The notes beneath the pieces are model-generated. The model did not search any database. It was not told the DNA's origin and worked only from the letters and a program-made list of their open reading frames with translations. Position numbers and translations under genes: made by a program. This document shows positions 45,213 to 54,441 of a DNA stretch of 64,000 nt, piece by piece. Each line of letters begins with the position of its first letter. Positions within the stretch are counted from its first letter, which is position 1. Source of the DNA: Alphaproteobacteria bacterium. Lineage in GTDB: Bacteria; Pseudomonadota; Alphaproteobacteria; Rhodobacterales; Rhodobacteraceae. The stretch spans positions 1-64,000 of the forward strand of contig JAUIIJ010000022.1 in the NCBI GenBank assembly GCA_030431825.1. Direction: 5' to 3'.

Positions 45213-45460
45213 ATTAAATTGAATTCAATTGACTCGGCGCCAAAGCCAGGAAATTCGGGTTGTTATATTTTTGTGCCAATGCCCGGAAAACACGCAAGAA
45301 TCTGCCCCCGTTTTCGGAACGCGGGCATATAGTTGCAGGTGAAAGACATCAGAAATGACTCGCGTATTCCGATCAGGGAGCGGCCTTGGGTCCAACCGGG
45401 GAGAGGTCTTTTGCGTAACCTGGTCACAGTTGCGGACACGCGGACTGGAGGTAACAAATA

Positions 45461-45898
45461 ATGACAGCAAAATTGGTAGTCGGCGTTGATGGGCACAGTT
45501 CGGGCGAACGCGCCCTGGACTTTGCCGCAAAGCTCGCCGACAAGATAGGGGCATGCGAACTGCTGGTGGTCTATATCATCGAATGGTCGCCCTATTCATT
45601 TCAGACTCCCGAGGAAAACGAAAAGCGCCACAACCGGCGCGAAGAAGAGATTGCGGTCGCCAAGGAGCGCATCGTCGAGCCTGCGGTTGCCCAGTTGACC
45701 AAGGACGGGTTGAGCGCGCGCGGTATCGTGCGTCACGGCAATGTGGCGGATGCGCTGAATGATGTTGCCGCCAAGGAAAACGCGGAGCAGATCATCGTTG
45801 CGCGCTCCAGCGAACGCACCCTGTCCCAGCGGATATTCGGCAGCTCAACGGCAAACCTGGTGATGGAAGCCAGCGTACCAGTCACCGTTGTTGGATGA
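45461..45898 (+). CDS. Universal stress protein, single domain
   Basis: The 145-residue UspA-family protein begins MTAKLVVGVDGHSSGERALD. It ends with the ATP-binding pattern ARSSERTLSQRIFGSSTANL and PVTVVG. GGAGGTAACA precedes the ATG. It is 12 bases ahead of an alanine symporter gene, so the two are probably one operon, a pairing that may link nutrient or energy stress to uptake. Confidence 0.9.
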   Translation: MTAKLVVGVDGHSSGERALDFAAKLADKIGACELLVVYIIEWSPYSFQTPEENEKRHNRREEEIAVAKERIVEPAVAQLTKDGLSARGIVRHGNVADALNDVAAKENAEQIIVARSSERTLSQRIFGSSTANLVMEASVPVTVVG

Positions 45899-45910
45899 GA
45901 GGAGCATGAA

Positions 45911-47464
45911 ATGAAACGCATAGTTACAACAATCCTGTCTGCCGCAACGGCAATCGCCCTGGCCGCCCCCGCGCTGGCCCAGGAAGCAGTGTCGCTTGAC
46001 CAGAAGGTGAACGCAGCATTCGCCAAGGCGACCGGTCCCTTTGTCGGACTGATCTTTGCGCCGTTGCCGGGCACCAATTTCCCGTGGATCGTGCTCTGGC
46101 TGGTGGTCGCGGCCACGGTTTTCACGCTTTATTTCTCCTTCGTGCAATTCCGCTTCTTCAGCCACGCGATTGCACTGGTCAAAGGCGATTATTCCGATCC
46201 CAACGACGCGGGGGAGGTCAGTCACTTCCAGGCGCTCGCCACCGCGCTCTCCGGCACGGTCGGTCTCGGGAACATTGCGGGCGTTGCCGTCGCGGTCGGG
46301 ATCGGCGGACCCGGTGCAACCTTCTGGATGATCCTGGCGGGTCTGCTCGGGATGGCGTCCAAGTTCACCGAATGTACGCTGGGTGTGAAATACCGGAATG
46401 AATATCCCGACGGTACGGTTTCGGGTGGCCCGATGTACTACATGTCCAAGGGTTTCAACGAACTGGGGCTGCCCGGGGGCAAGATCCTCGCGGTGCTGTT
46501 CTCGATCTTCTGTATCCTCGGTGCCTTTGGCGGCGGCAACATGTTCCAGGCCAACCAGGCGCATGCGCAGATTTCGGGCATTGTCGGCGATTATCCGGGT
46601 TGGATCACCGGTATCCTCTTCGCGGCAATCGTCTTTCTTGTGATCGTCGGCGGCATCAAATCCATCGCCCGCGTGACCGAGAAAATCGTCCCGTTCATGG
46701 GGCTGCTCTATGTCGGCGCGGCGCTGATCATCCTGCTGGTCAATTATGACAAGATCGGCTGGGCCTTTGGCCAGATCTTTGCGGGTGCCTTTACCGGCCT
46801 CGGCGTTGCAGGCGGCATGGTCGGCGCGCTGATTCAGGGCTTCAAGCGGGCGGCATTCTCGAACGAGGCCGGCGTTGGCTCGGCAGCAATCGCCCACTCG
46901 GCTGTGCGCACCAAGGAACCGATCACCGAGGGCTTCGTGTCGCTGCTCGAACCGCTGATCGATACGGTTGTCATCTGCACGATGACCGCGCTTGTCATCA
47001 CCATCTCCGGTGTGCAGCAGGTGGATCCCGCGACGGGTATGTTCATCCTGACCGAAGATGGCGGCATGATCGCGACCGAAGGTGGCGTTCAGGGTGTGCA
47101 GCTGACCTCGGCGGCCTTCGGGTCCGCGATCAGCTGGTTCCCCCTGGTGCTGGCCATCGCTGTGGTGCTGTTTGCCTTCTCGACCATGATCTCCTGGTCC
47201 TACTATGGCCTCAAGGCCTGGACCTACCTGTTCGGCGAGGGCAAGACCACCGAGTTGATCTTCAAGCTGATCTTCTGCGTGTTCGTGGTCATCGGCGCGG
47301 CGGCCAACCTTGGACCGGTGATCGACTTCTCCGATGCGGCGATCTTCTCGATGGCTGTGGTCAACGTGTTTGCGCTCTACTTCCTGATGAAAATCGTGCG
47401 CAAGGAGCTGGCCTCCTACAGCAGCCGGCTGGCATCGGGCGAAATCCGCAAGTTCAGCCACTGA
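45911..47464 (+). CDS. Alanine/glycine:cation symporter (AGCS family)
   Basis: The 517-residue sodium symporter has the AGCS signatures ALSGTVGLGNIAGVAVAVGIG, KFTECTLGVKYRNEYPDG and FKRAAFSNEAGVGSAAIAHS. It has about eleven membrane helices after an N-terminal signal-like segment (MKRIVTTILSAATAIALAAPALA) that is absent from many bacterial members and may be cleaved. It takes up alanine or glycine with Na+. A strong hairpin lies about 50 bases after the stop. Confidence 0.93.
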   Translation: MKRIVTTILSAATAIALAAPALAQEAVSLDQKVNAAFAKATGPFVGLIFAPLPGTNFPWIVLWLVVAATVFTLYFSFVQFRFFSHAIALVKGDYSDPNDAGEVSHFQALATALSGTVGLGNIAGVAVAVGIGGPGATFWMILAGLLGMASKFTECTLGVKYRNEYPDGTVSGGPMYYMSKGFNELGLPGGKILAVLFSIFCILGAFGGGNMFQANQAHAQISGIVGDYPGWITGILFAAIVFLVIVGGIKSIARVTEKIVPFMGLLYVGAALIILLVNYDKIGWAFGQIFAGAFTGLGVAGGMVGALIQGFKRAAFSNEAGVGSAAIAHSAVRTKEPITEGFVSLLEPLIDTVVICTMTALVITISGVQQVDPATGMFILTEDGGMIATEGGVQGVQLTSAAFGSAISWFPLVLAIAVVLFAFSTMISWSYYGLKAWTYLFGEGKTTELIFKLIFCVFVVIGAAANLGPVIDFSDAAIFSMAVVNVFALYFLMKIVRKELASYSSRLASGEIRKFSH

Positions 47465-47515
47465 CACAGGAACGTGGCGGGCCGCTGCGGTGGCCCGTTT
47501 CACGAACGAACCCGA

Positions 47516-47545
47516 AAACGGCGGCCCGCTCATGGGCCGCCGTTT
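47516..47545. terminator. Perfect 12-base inverted repeat after the symporter gene
   Basis: AAACGGCGGCCC and GGGCCGCCGTTT pair perfectly around a six-base loop with T-ending arms on both strands, so it can stop transcripts in both directions. A weaker hairpin (GCGGGCC/GGCCCGTTT) lies just before it. Confidence 0.8.
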
Positions 47546-47647
47546 GATATTGTGCGGTAGAAATCGTGCTCAGGGCATCCGACGACGTGCCTGGCATCGC
47601 TGACTTGTTGCGGCAGAGGTCAGGGGGTCAGCCTATCGCGCTGCGCC

Positions 47648-49327
47648 TCAACCCGCCGAGCGCCTGGCCGGTCTGAACCCGATCTCCTGTGACGCGGTAA
47701 AGCGCCCGGCACCGATTTCTTCTATCTTGCCGTCACGAAGCAGGTTGCCAAAGGCGCGCAGGCTCTCTTCGCGGTCATATGCGGCATCGTCAATCTGGCG
47801 CAGCTTGCTCATCAATAGCGGCCGCGAGAACTGCTTGCGGCCCTCGACAAAGACCAGATAAGCTGCCGCAGCTTCCAGAAGATCGGAGATGTCCGTCGCG
47901 CCCTGTTCGCCGACATACTCCGCAAAGCTCGTCTGCGGGACAGTGGGGTCGATGTCACCTGCGGACGTGGATGGGTAAACTCGGCGTGGGCGAACCGGTC
48001 CACGATTGGCGACGCTGTCGTCGCCATCGACGCGCAGACCGGCGACCAGCTTCAGCGGAGCGTCCTTTACCGCATCGCTCGGCCGGTCCGGGCGCTTGGC
48101 TGTGGCTGGGCGGGGTGGTTCGACAGCACTCGCCAGATCGTCACGATAGGCGTTGTCGGTTTCGTCCGACGCAGCGGCTGATGTCGCGTCGCGTTCCTTG
48201 CTGACCGCCGCGGCAGCACGCAGATGGCTGTAGGTTTCGCGCGAGCTGGACGATTCAGGTTCGCCCATACGTGCTTCGGCTGTGGCCATCAATCTGCTGA
48301 GTTCGTCGCCTTCAAGCCGCAGCCTGTTCTCCGCAGGTTCGGAGGCCGGTTCCTGCGGAGCTTTGAGCATCTCTCCTGCGGCGGGTTTCCGGTGCGCGGC
48401 GACAGAAATCATCTGTTCGGGCTTCAACAGGTAGGGTTGCGAGTAATCTTCCTCAGCCTCAGCCTCAGCCTCAGCCTCAGCCTCAGCCTCAGCCTCAGCC
48501 TCAGCCTCAGCCTCAGCCTCAGCCTCAGCCTCGGCTTCTTTTTCCGTCTCGGACGCCGATGGTTCGACATCGTCCAGAACGCTTTTGACAAAGTTGAATT
48601 CATCGGGCTCGGCATTGGCCGCTTCGCCCTTTGTCTCGGACTCCTGCGATGCTTCGGAGTCCGGTTGCTCTTGTCCTGTGTCAGGCTCGGAGGTTTCGTC
48701 CTCGGCCACCTCGTCGCTCTCAGGCTCCGTTACCCCCTCGTCGGGTTCCGGTTCAGTCGTATCATCGCGGAGCGCATCCGCCATATCGTCCGAACAGGAG
48801 CCGGCAAAGAACTCTTCCACCGTATCGACATCTTCCGGCTGGTCGTCATCTTCGAGTTCCGCCGCATTCTGGGCAACGACCGCCCGCAGACGCCGCAACT
48901 TGGCTGAAACGCTGTCGGTCACAGGGGCGTCGGGGTCGCCTTCTGCCATGTCACCGGGCTCTGAGACCTTGGCCATCACTTCGGCCAGGCTAAGACCGTC
49001 GGGACCGGTTTCGATGTCCGGGTCGGCGCGCCGTTCGGACAGGCTGTCCGGATTGGGTACGAATTCGGCGTCTTCGGCCCTGAGCAGAATGCTGCCCCGT
49101 TCGCTGGTGCGGATGTCGACGGGCCGGGGCTCGTTGTTCCTGGCGATACGGGCGAGTTTGGCGGTATCAGGCAACATTTCCTGTTCGCCAAAGCGGGGAT
49201 CGGAGGCCGAGAGGGCGCGAAAATACTCGGTGATCTCCTTGAGCGTGCCCACCGAGTCGTCGAACCCCTCGAGCGTGCAGGAAAATGCTCCGTAGGATAC
49301 CGTCAGAACCTTGTTGTTGTTCGCCAT
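47648..49327 (-). CDS. Long acidic conserved protein with Glu-Ala repeat linker
   Basis: From the ATG at 49327 the product has 559 residues; an ATG three codons earlier is crowded by the ribosome site. The N-terminal 80 or so residues (MANNNKVLTVSYGAFSCTLE) and the last 90 (GATDISDLLEAAAAYLVFVE) look folded. Between them is a long Asp/Glu/Ser-rich, probably disordered stretch with about 14 Glu-Ala pairs. There is no signal peptide or membrane helix. Similar proteins are common in Roseobacter-group genomes under varied names; I do not recognise a function. Confidence 0.8.
   Translation of the reverse strand: MANNNKVLTVSYGAFSCTLEGFDDSVGTLKEITEYFRALSASDPRFGEQEMLPDTAKLARIARNNEPRPVDIRTSERGSILLRAEDAEFVPNPDSLSERRADPDIETGPDGLSLAEVMAKVSEPGDMAEGDPDAPVTDSVSAKLRRLRAVVAQNAAELEDDDQPEDVDTVEEFFAGSCSDDMADALRDDTTEPEPDEGVTEPESDEVAEDETSEPDTGQEQPDSEASQESETKGEAANAEPDEFNFVKSVLDDVEPSASETEKEAEAEAEAEAEAEAEAEAEAEAEAEAEAEEDYSQPYLLKPEQMISVAAHRKPAAGEMLKAPQEPASEPAENRLRLEGDELSRLMATAEARMGEPESSSSRETYSHLRAAAAVSKERDATSAAASDETDNAYRDDLASAVEPPRPATAKRPDRPSDAVKDAPLKLVAGLRVDGDDSVANRGPVRPRRVYPSTSAGDIDPTVPQTSFAEYVGEQGATDISDLLEAAAAYLVFVEGRKQFSRPLLMSKLRQIDDAAYDREESLRAFGNLLRDGKIEEIGAGRFTASQEIGFRPARRSAG
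48451..48534 (-). repeat. Hexanucleotide tandem repeat coding for (Glu-Ala)n
   Basis: Thirteen perfect copies of CCTCAG (plus-strand reading) from 48451 to 48528 are followed by one CCTCGG variant. In the gene each unit codes for Glu-Ala. As six is a multiple of three, gain or loss of units changes linker length without a frameshift. Confidence 0.97.
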
Positions 49328-49484
49328 CCAATCCATCCTCAGAGACGTGTCGCTCGCCCTTACACAATCGTGCGGTTTAATTTACCCTTTGGCGGGCGTC
49401 AAAAGCAGTAAGACTATTTCCTGATTTCAGTACCTCATTGTGGCCAGAATGTGGTCACCTTCCAAATAAGGGAATAAAGCGCAC

Positions 49485-50168
49485 ATGAAAGAGGCGATGA
49501 TCCGCAGCGATACGGGCATCACGCTGGTCGGTGGGGGCGAAATCGGCGTCGACGATATTCCGCTCGCCCTGGGCCATGCGCCCTTGCTCGTGGCGGTGGA
49601 CGGTGGCGCGAATGCCGCGCTGGCAAGCGGGCGCGAGATCCACGGGGTGGTCGGGGATTTCGACAGTCTGACCCCGCAAGATCGCGCGCGGATTCCCGCT
49701 GACCGGTTGCTCCGGATCGCGGAACAGGACAGCACGGATTTCGATAAGGCGCTGAACAGTGTCCGCGCACCGGTGATTCTCGCCGTGGGTTTTCTTGGCG
49801 GGCGCCTCGATCACCAGTTTGCCGCGTTCAATGCGCTGGCCCGCTTTCCCGACACAAACTGCATTCTCATCGGCGAAACCGAAATTGTCTTTCACCTGCC
49901 GCGTGCGCTGTCGGTGGCGCTGCAGGAGGGCGACGTCGTGTCGCTGTTTCCGATGGCCGCTGTCACTGGCCGCTCCGAAGGATTGAAATGGCCGATTGAC
50001 GGGCTGTCGCTTGCGCCAGACGGGCGTATCGGGACGTCCAACCAGGCGCTTGGCGAGGTTCGTATCGAAACGGATGGACCGGGGCTGCTTGCGATCCTGC
50101 CACGCCGTTCGGTCGCGGCGGCAATCACTGCGCTTGCAGCGTCTCGTCCTCGGGTGGTTTCCGGGTAA
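49485..50168 (+). CDS. thiN: Thiamine diphosphokinase
   Basis: The 227-residue enzyme transfers pyrophosphate from ATP to thiamine, giving thiamine diphosphate. Motifs are AVDGGANAAL, the metal site VVGDFDSL, EQDSTDFDKAL and GFLGGRLDHQFAAFNAL. An ATG at 49497 is an alternative start. It overlaps the end of the convergent EamA gene by 44 bases. Confidence 0.93.
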   Translation: MKEAMIRSDTGITLVGGGEIGVDDIPLALGHAPLLVAVDGGANAALASGREIHGVVGDFDSLTPQDRARIPADRLLRIAEQDSTDFDKALNSVRAPVILAVGFLGGRLDHQFAAFNALARFPDTNCILIGETEIVFHLPRALSVALQEGDVVSLFPMAAVTGRSEGLKWPIDGLSLAPDGRIGTSNQALGEVRIETDGPGLLAILPRRSVAAAITALAASRPRVVSG

Positions 50169-51060
50169 TCTGGCGCGCCGCCGCCTGCTCGCGCATGATG
50201 ACGTAGAGCCCAGCCCCGATCGTCACGAGAATGCCGATGCTTGCCAGCGTGTTGGGCAGGTCGCGGAAAATCAGCCAGCCGATGACCGTGGCGACGGGTA
50301 TCTCGAGGTACTGCATCGGCGCCAGCGTGGCGGCGGGTGCATAGCGCAGCGACCATGTCATCAGCAGGTGGGCCGCCGTTCCCAACAGCCCGATCGCAAT
50401 CAGCAGGCCCCATTCCGCTTCGCTTGGCTGGATCAGGTTGAGGCCGGGCCATCCGGCCGCATTTCCGATGAGCAGGGCCGGTACGAGCAGCAGGGTCGCG
50501 ATCACGCCGCTCACCGCCTGAAGCCCGATCGGGTCTGTTTCCTTGGCCAACTGGCGCGTGACAAGGATGAAGAAGGAAAAGGTGATCGCCACGACCAGCG
50601 GCCAAAGCGCCGGCCAGCCGATTTCGACAAAGCTCGGTTGTATCACCATCAGTGTCCCGACAAAGCCGACGATGCAGCCGATGAGCCTGCGGCTGCCGAC
50701 CTCTTCGGAAAGCACGCACTTGCCAAGCAAGAGCATGATGAACGGCATGACAAAGGCAATCGCCACCGCATCGGCGAGCGGCAGGTATTGAAGCGCGGTG
50801 AACATCGCTCCGATGCCTGCAATATGCAGCAGTGTCCGCACCACGGTCAGCAGCAGGACCCGCCCCCGCATTTTCCAGAGCCGGTTGGTAAAGTAGACAA
50901 TCGGGATCAGCACCAGTGCCTGGACTGCAAAACGGACCAGCAGCATTTCACCGAGCGGGACGGACTGGCCGAGCAGTTTTGCCACCGCGTCACCCATCGG
51001 AGCCACGATGCAGAAGCCAAGCATCAAGAGAATGCCCAGAAGGGGCCGGTCGGTCGACAT
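50125..51060 (-). CDS. DMT-superfamily transporter (two EamA domains)
   Basis: The 311-residue membrane protein has ten predicted helices in two EamA repeats, for example LLGILLMLGFCIVAPMGDAV at the start and MQYLEIPVATVIGWLIFRDLP in the second half, the usual EamA ending. It is a metabolite exporter or drug/metabolite transporter of unknown substrate. The C-terminal tail (AAARQITRKPPEDETLQAQ) is coded in the overlap with thiN. Confidence 0.9.
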   Translation of the reverse strand: MSTDRPLLGILLMLGFCIVAPMGDAVAKLLGQSVPLGEMLLVRFAVQALVLIPIVYFTNRLWKMRGRVLLLTVVRTLLHIAGIGAMFTALQYLPLADAVAIAFVMPFIMLLLGKCVLSEEVGSRRLIGCIVGFVGTLMVIQPSFVEIGWPALWPLVVAITFSFFILVTRQLAKETDPIGLQAVSGVIATLLLVPALLIGNAAGWPGLNLIQPSEAEWGLLIAIGLLGTAAHLLMTWSLRYAPAATLAPMQYLEIPVATVIGWLIFRDLPNTLASIGILVTIGAGLYVIMREQAAARQITRKPPEDETLQAQ

Positions 51061-51278
51061 GCTCGGAACGCTAGCATCGCAGCGACAGGATGCAAGGACA
51101 CGTTGAGTTTACCTGACTTAACGTAACCTTGTGGCGAGTGATCCGAAGATCATTATAAGGTATTGTTAAAAAATATAGAACCGCAGCAATCAAATGCCGC
51201 GACCGCGCGCGGCAAACCGAGGCGAATCGCAGCGCGAGACATCAAATGCCGCGCATCACTGGACCAGCGAATCGCGGA

Positions 51279-52652
51279 TCAGCAATTGGGTACATTGACC
51301 GCGAGGCCGCCGAGCGATGTTTCCTTGTACCGCTCGCTCATGTCCTCGCCGGTTTGCCGCATGGTCTCGATGCAGGCGTCGAGCGGCACCAGATGCGTGC
51401 CATCCCCCCGCAGGGCCAGGCTGGCGGCAGAGACTGCCTTGATTGCGCCCAGCCCGTTGCGCTCGATACAGGGCACCTGAACCAGTCCGCGCACCGGGTC
51501 GCAGGTCATTCCCAGATGATGCTCGAGCGCGATTTCGGCGGCGTTCTCCACCTGCTGTGGCGTGCCGCCCATCACCGCGCAGAGGCCGGCGGCGGCCATT
51601 GCCGATGCGCTGCCCACTTCCGCCTGGCATCCGGCTTCGGCGCCCGAGATCGACGCATTGAACTTGACCAGCCCGCCAATCGCGGCAGCGGTCAGAAGGA
51701 AATCCTCGACATGCGCCGTCGATGCGCCGGGCACGTGATCGAGGTAATAGCGCAGCACGGCAGGCAGCACGCCCGCCGCGCCGTTGGTCGGTGCGGTCAC
51801 GACCTGTCCGCCGGCGGCGTTCTCTTCGTTCACCGCCATGGCATAGACACTCATCCAGTCGTTGATCGTGTGCGGCGCGGTCAGGTTCATGCCGCGCTCG
51901 GCAAGCAGCGCGTCGTGAATGGCCCGTGCGCGGCGCTTGACGGTCAGCCCGCCGGGCAGAATACCGTCGGTGCCCAGACCCCGGTCGATACAGGCGTTCA
52001 TGACCTCCCACAGACGGGCGGTTCCGGTTCGAAGCCTGTCCGCACCGCCGCGCGACAGCTCGTTGGCGCGCTTCATCGCGGCGATGGACTTGCCCGAGTC
52101 GCGGGCCATAGCGAGCATCTCTGCGGCGGATTTGAACGGGTAGGGGACAGGGGCGCCGTCATCGCGCGCCTTGCCGGCGGCCAGTTCCTCTTCGGTCATG
52201 ACGAAGCCGCCACCGATGGAGTAATAGGTCTGGCTCAGGGTGACGTCGCCCTGCGCATCGGTGGCCATCAGGATCATGCCGTTGGCATGGCCGGGCAAGG
52301 TTCGCTCGTAATCAAAGATCAGGTCGGTTTCCGGGTTGAACGCGAGCGTGCCCAGGCCTTCGGGTGTCATGCGGTGGGTGGACTTGATCTCGGCAAGCGC
52401 CTTGGCGGCGGCTTCCGCGTCATAGGTTTCGGGATGAAAACCGGCCAGACCCAGAATGGTGGCGCGATCGGTGGCATGCCCGACGCCGGTGAAGGCAAGA
52501 CTGCCGTGCAGCGAGGCCCGCAATCCGGAAAACCCGAACGGCGAGGCGCGCATCTGGTCGAGAAACCGCGCGGCGGCCACCATCGGTCCCATGGTATGGG
52601 ACGAGGATGGGCCGACGCCGATCTTGAACATGTCGAAAACCGAAAGAAACAT
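51279..52652 (-). CDS. sdaA: L-serine ammonia-lyase (iron-sulfur type, single chain)
   Basis: The 457-residue enzyme converts L-serine to pyruvate and ammonia. It has the N-terminal regulatory/beta domain starting [19 protein letters not shown], and the catalytic domain with [44 protein letters not shown] and further cysteines for the [4Fe-4S] cluster. AGGGA precedes the ATG. The length is normal for the fused type. A glutathione transferase gene lies about 105 bases upstream on the same strand. Confidence 0.96.
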   Translation of the reverse strand: MFLSVFDMFKIGVGPSSSHTMGPMVAAARFLDQMRASPFGFSGLRASLHGSLAFTGVGHATDRATILGLAGFHPETYDAEAAAKALAEIKSTHRMTPEGLGTLAFNPETDLIFDYERTLPGHANGMILMATDAQGDVTLSQTYYSIGGGFVMTEEELAAGKARDDGAPVPYPFKSAAEMLAMARDSGKSIAAMKRANELSRGGADRLRTGTARLWEVMNACIDRGLGTDGILPGGLTVKRRARAIHDALLAERGMNLTAPHTINDWMSVYAMAVNEENAAGGQVVTAPTNGAAGVLPAVLRYYLDHVPGASTAHVEDFLLTAAAIGGLVKFNASISGAEAGCQAEVGSASAMAAAGLCAVMGGTPQQVENAAEIALEHHLGMTCDPVRGLVQVPCIERNGLGAIKAVSAASLALRGDGTHLVPLDACIETMRQTGEDMSERYKETSLGGLAVNVPNC

Positions 52653-52757
52653 GATGTGGTCCCTGCCTGAGCGCTGTGTGTTGCTCTATCACATGTCCGA
52701 CCGCGGCGCGGCGACAAGAAAACGACGTTTTGCCGGACGATGCGGCATTTTCGCAAT

Positions 52758-53465
52758 TCAGATCGCGCTGCCTTCGGGCGGGCGGGTGTAGGTCGGGGCG
52801 GTAAACGGTGACGGCCCCAGCCCCTCGGCCGCTTGCGCCGCGCGTGTGGCCGGATGGGCTTCGAGCCCTGCCAGAAGGGTACGCAGGTTCGGCGTATGTG
52901 CAAGATCGAACCAGCGCCGGTCCGCGTCAGCCGGATACAGGGCCATCCAACGCATGACGCATGCCACGTACCAGCACAGCCCGGTAGGTGCCTCGGCGCC
53001 GAACCATTCGGGCTTGCCCCCGGCCACATGGTCGAGATTGGCGAGATGCGTCCGCAGCCGGTCCTGCACGTTCCTGCGCAGTATGTCCTGCGCTGTGCTG
53101 TCCGTTCCGACATAGAGACGCGGATAAAAGACCATCCGCAAATCCGCATGCAGGGTGTTGGACACGAAGAACAGCCATTTCAGATAGTCCCCGCGATCCG
53201 GGTCGGAGGGCGCGGGTGCGCCCTCGCCGTGCCGATCCGCCAGCCAGAGCAGGATCGCGCCGGTTTCAAACATCGGGCCTTCGGGCGTTTCCAGAACCGG
53301 GATCAGCCCGTTTGGATTGAGCCGCAGATAACCGGCGCTGCGTTGCGCGCCCTGCCTTCTGTCCACCAGCACAGGCTCATAGGGCTGACCGAGCTGTTCC
53401 AGCGCAAGCCGGATAATCAGCGACGCGTTGTCGGGTGCATAATGCAGGCGATAGATTGATGTCAT
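52758..53465 (-). CDS. Glutathione S-transferase family protein
   Basis: The 235-residue protein has a thioredoxin-like N-terminal domain (MTSIYRLHYAPDNASLIIRLALEQ, with the NGLIPVLETPEGPMFETGAI glutathione-binding loop) and a helical C-terminal domain with FFVSNTLHADLRMVF. It is cytoplasmic, and the substrate is unknown. It is divergent from rpiA across about 190 bases. Confidence 0.9.
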   Translation of the reverse strand: MTSIYRLHYAPDNASLIIRLALEQLGQPYEPVLVDRRQGAQRSAGYLRLNPNGLIPVLETPEGPMFETGAILLWLADRHGEGAPAPSDPDRGDYLKWLFFVSNTLHADLRMVFYPRLYVGTDSTAQDILRRNVQDRLRTHLANLDHVAGGKPEWFGAEAPTGLCWYVACVMRWMALYPADADRRWFDLAHTPNLRTLLAGLEAHPATRAAQAAEGLGPSPFTAPTYTRPPEGSAI

Positions 53466-53654
53466 GACCGCGTGTCAACCGTTTCAGAGTGGCGCAACAA
53501 CAACCAGAAAGGACCGATCTGCGCAAGCTCCCCCCGGATCGCTGCAAAGGATTGCGCCCGCGCCCTGCCATCAAACCACGGATAGCTGCATTTCGCCCCT
53601 CGCCCGTTCCGCATAACTCGCCTATAAGGCCGGGATTGACCTGGAGACTTGCCG

Positions 53655-54386
53655 ATGCCCGCAGAACTGTCACCCACCGACATGGCCAAATCCGTCGCGG
53701 CGAACCGCGCCGCGGATCACGTGATGAACGGCATGAAGGTCGGGCTCGGGACAGGCAGCACCGCCGCCTGGCTGGTCAGGCGCCTTGGCGAGCGGGTGCG
53801 CGACGAAGGGCTGCGGATCCGATGCGTGCCGACGTCGACCCGTACCGCCGCGCAGGCGCGCGAAGAGGGTATCGACGTGATCACGCTGGACGAGGCCGGC
53901 TGGCTCGACCTGACCATCGACGGTGCGGACGAGTTCGACAGCGATCTGACCCTGATCAAGGGTGGCGGCGGGGCGCACTTGCAGGAAAAGATCGTCGCAA
54001 GGGCCAGCGACCGGATGATCGTGATCGCAGATGCCGGCAAAAAGGTCGCGACCCTCGGCGCGTATCCCTTGCCGGTTGAGGTGATCCCCTTCGGCATGAA
54101 CAGCACGCGAAAGCTGATCGGGGCGGCGCTTGCGGGGATGGATGTGGACGGGCGCGAGACCTCGCTGCGCATGACGGCGGATGCGCCCTTTGTGACCGAC
54201 GAGGGCAACCACATCATCGATCTGCATCTGGAACGCATCGGTGATGCGGCGACACTGGCGGGGGCTTTGAACCAGATTCCGGGCGTGGTCGAGAATGGCC
54301 TGTTCATCGACATGTGTGATCTCGTGATCGTCGGACATGCTGACGGCGCGGTCGATCTGCATCAGGTGAGGCAGCACCCCGCCTGA
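53655..54386 (+). CDS. rpiA: Ribose-5-phosphate isomerase A
   Basis: From the ATG at 53655 (GGAG eight bases upstream) the product has 243 residues. It interconverts ribose 5-phosphate and ribulose 5-phosphate. Family motifs are VGLGTGSTAAWLVRRLGE, TIDGADEFDSDLTLIKGGGG and AHLQEKIVA with the acid-base residues. Glutathione reductase follows on the same strand after 55 bases, a common alphaproteobacterial order. Confidence 0.96.
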   Translation: MPAELSPTDMAKSVAANRAADHVMNGMKVGLGTGSTAAWLVRRLGERVRDEGLRIRCVPTSTRTAAQAREEGIDVITLDEAGWLDLTIDGADEFDSDLTLIKGGGGAHLQEKIVARASDRMIVIADAGKKVATLGAYPLPVEVIPFGMNSTRKLIGAALAGMDVDGRETSLRMTADAPFVTDEGNHIIDLHLERIGDAATLAGALNQIPGVVENGLFIDMCDLVIVGHADGAVDLHQVRQHPA

Positions 54387-54441
54387 CTCGGCGGGTAACT
54401 GGAACAGGCTGCTCGCGGCAGCGCAACGAGGATAGAGACGG

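Larger units (their letters stand above)
45041..45460. other. Intergenic region with a terminator and A+T-rich control sequence
   Basis: No gene is seen. A terminator lies at 45084-45110. From about 45190 to 45270 the DNA is A+T rich, unlike its surroundings, and holds a Fnr-box-like site and the 14-base palindrome AATTGAATTCAATT (45217-45230). This is the likely control region of the stress-protein gene at 45461. Confidence 0.5.

Noticed and set aside
45845-47533. 562-codon minus-strand frame opposite the alanine symporter
   Set aside because: Shadow of the symporter gene; its Asp/His/Gly/Arg-rich composition is typical of antisense reading and it has no family match.
48451-48534. Tandem repeat as a possible CRISPR or attachment array
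   Set aside because: Units are six bases with no spacers, lie in frame inside a gene and code for Glu-Ala.
48224-48907. Plus-strand frame with a run of Ser-Leu pairs
   Set aside because: It is the antisense reading of the Glu-Ala hexamer repeat and looks like a membrane helix only because of the repeat.
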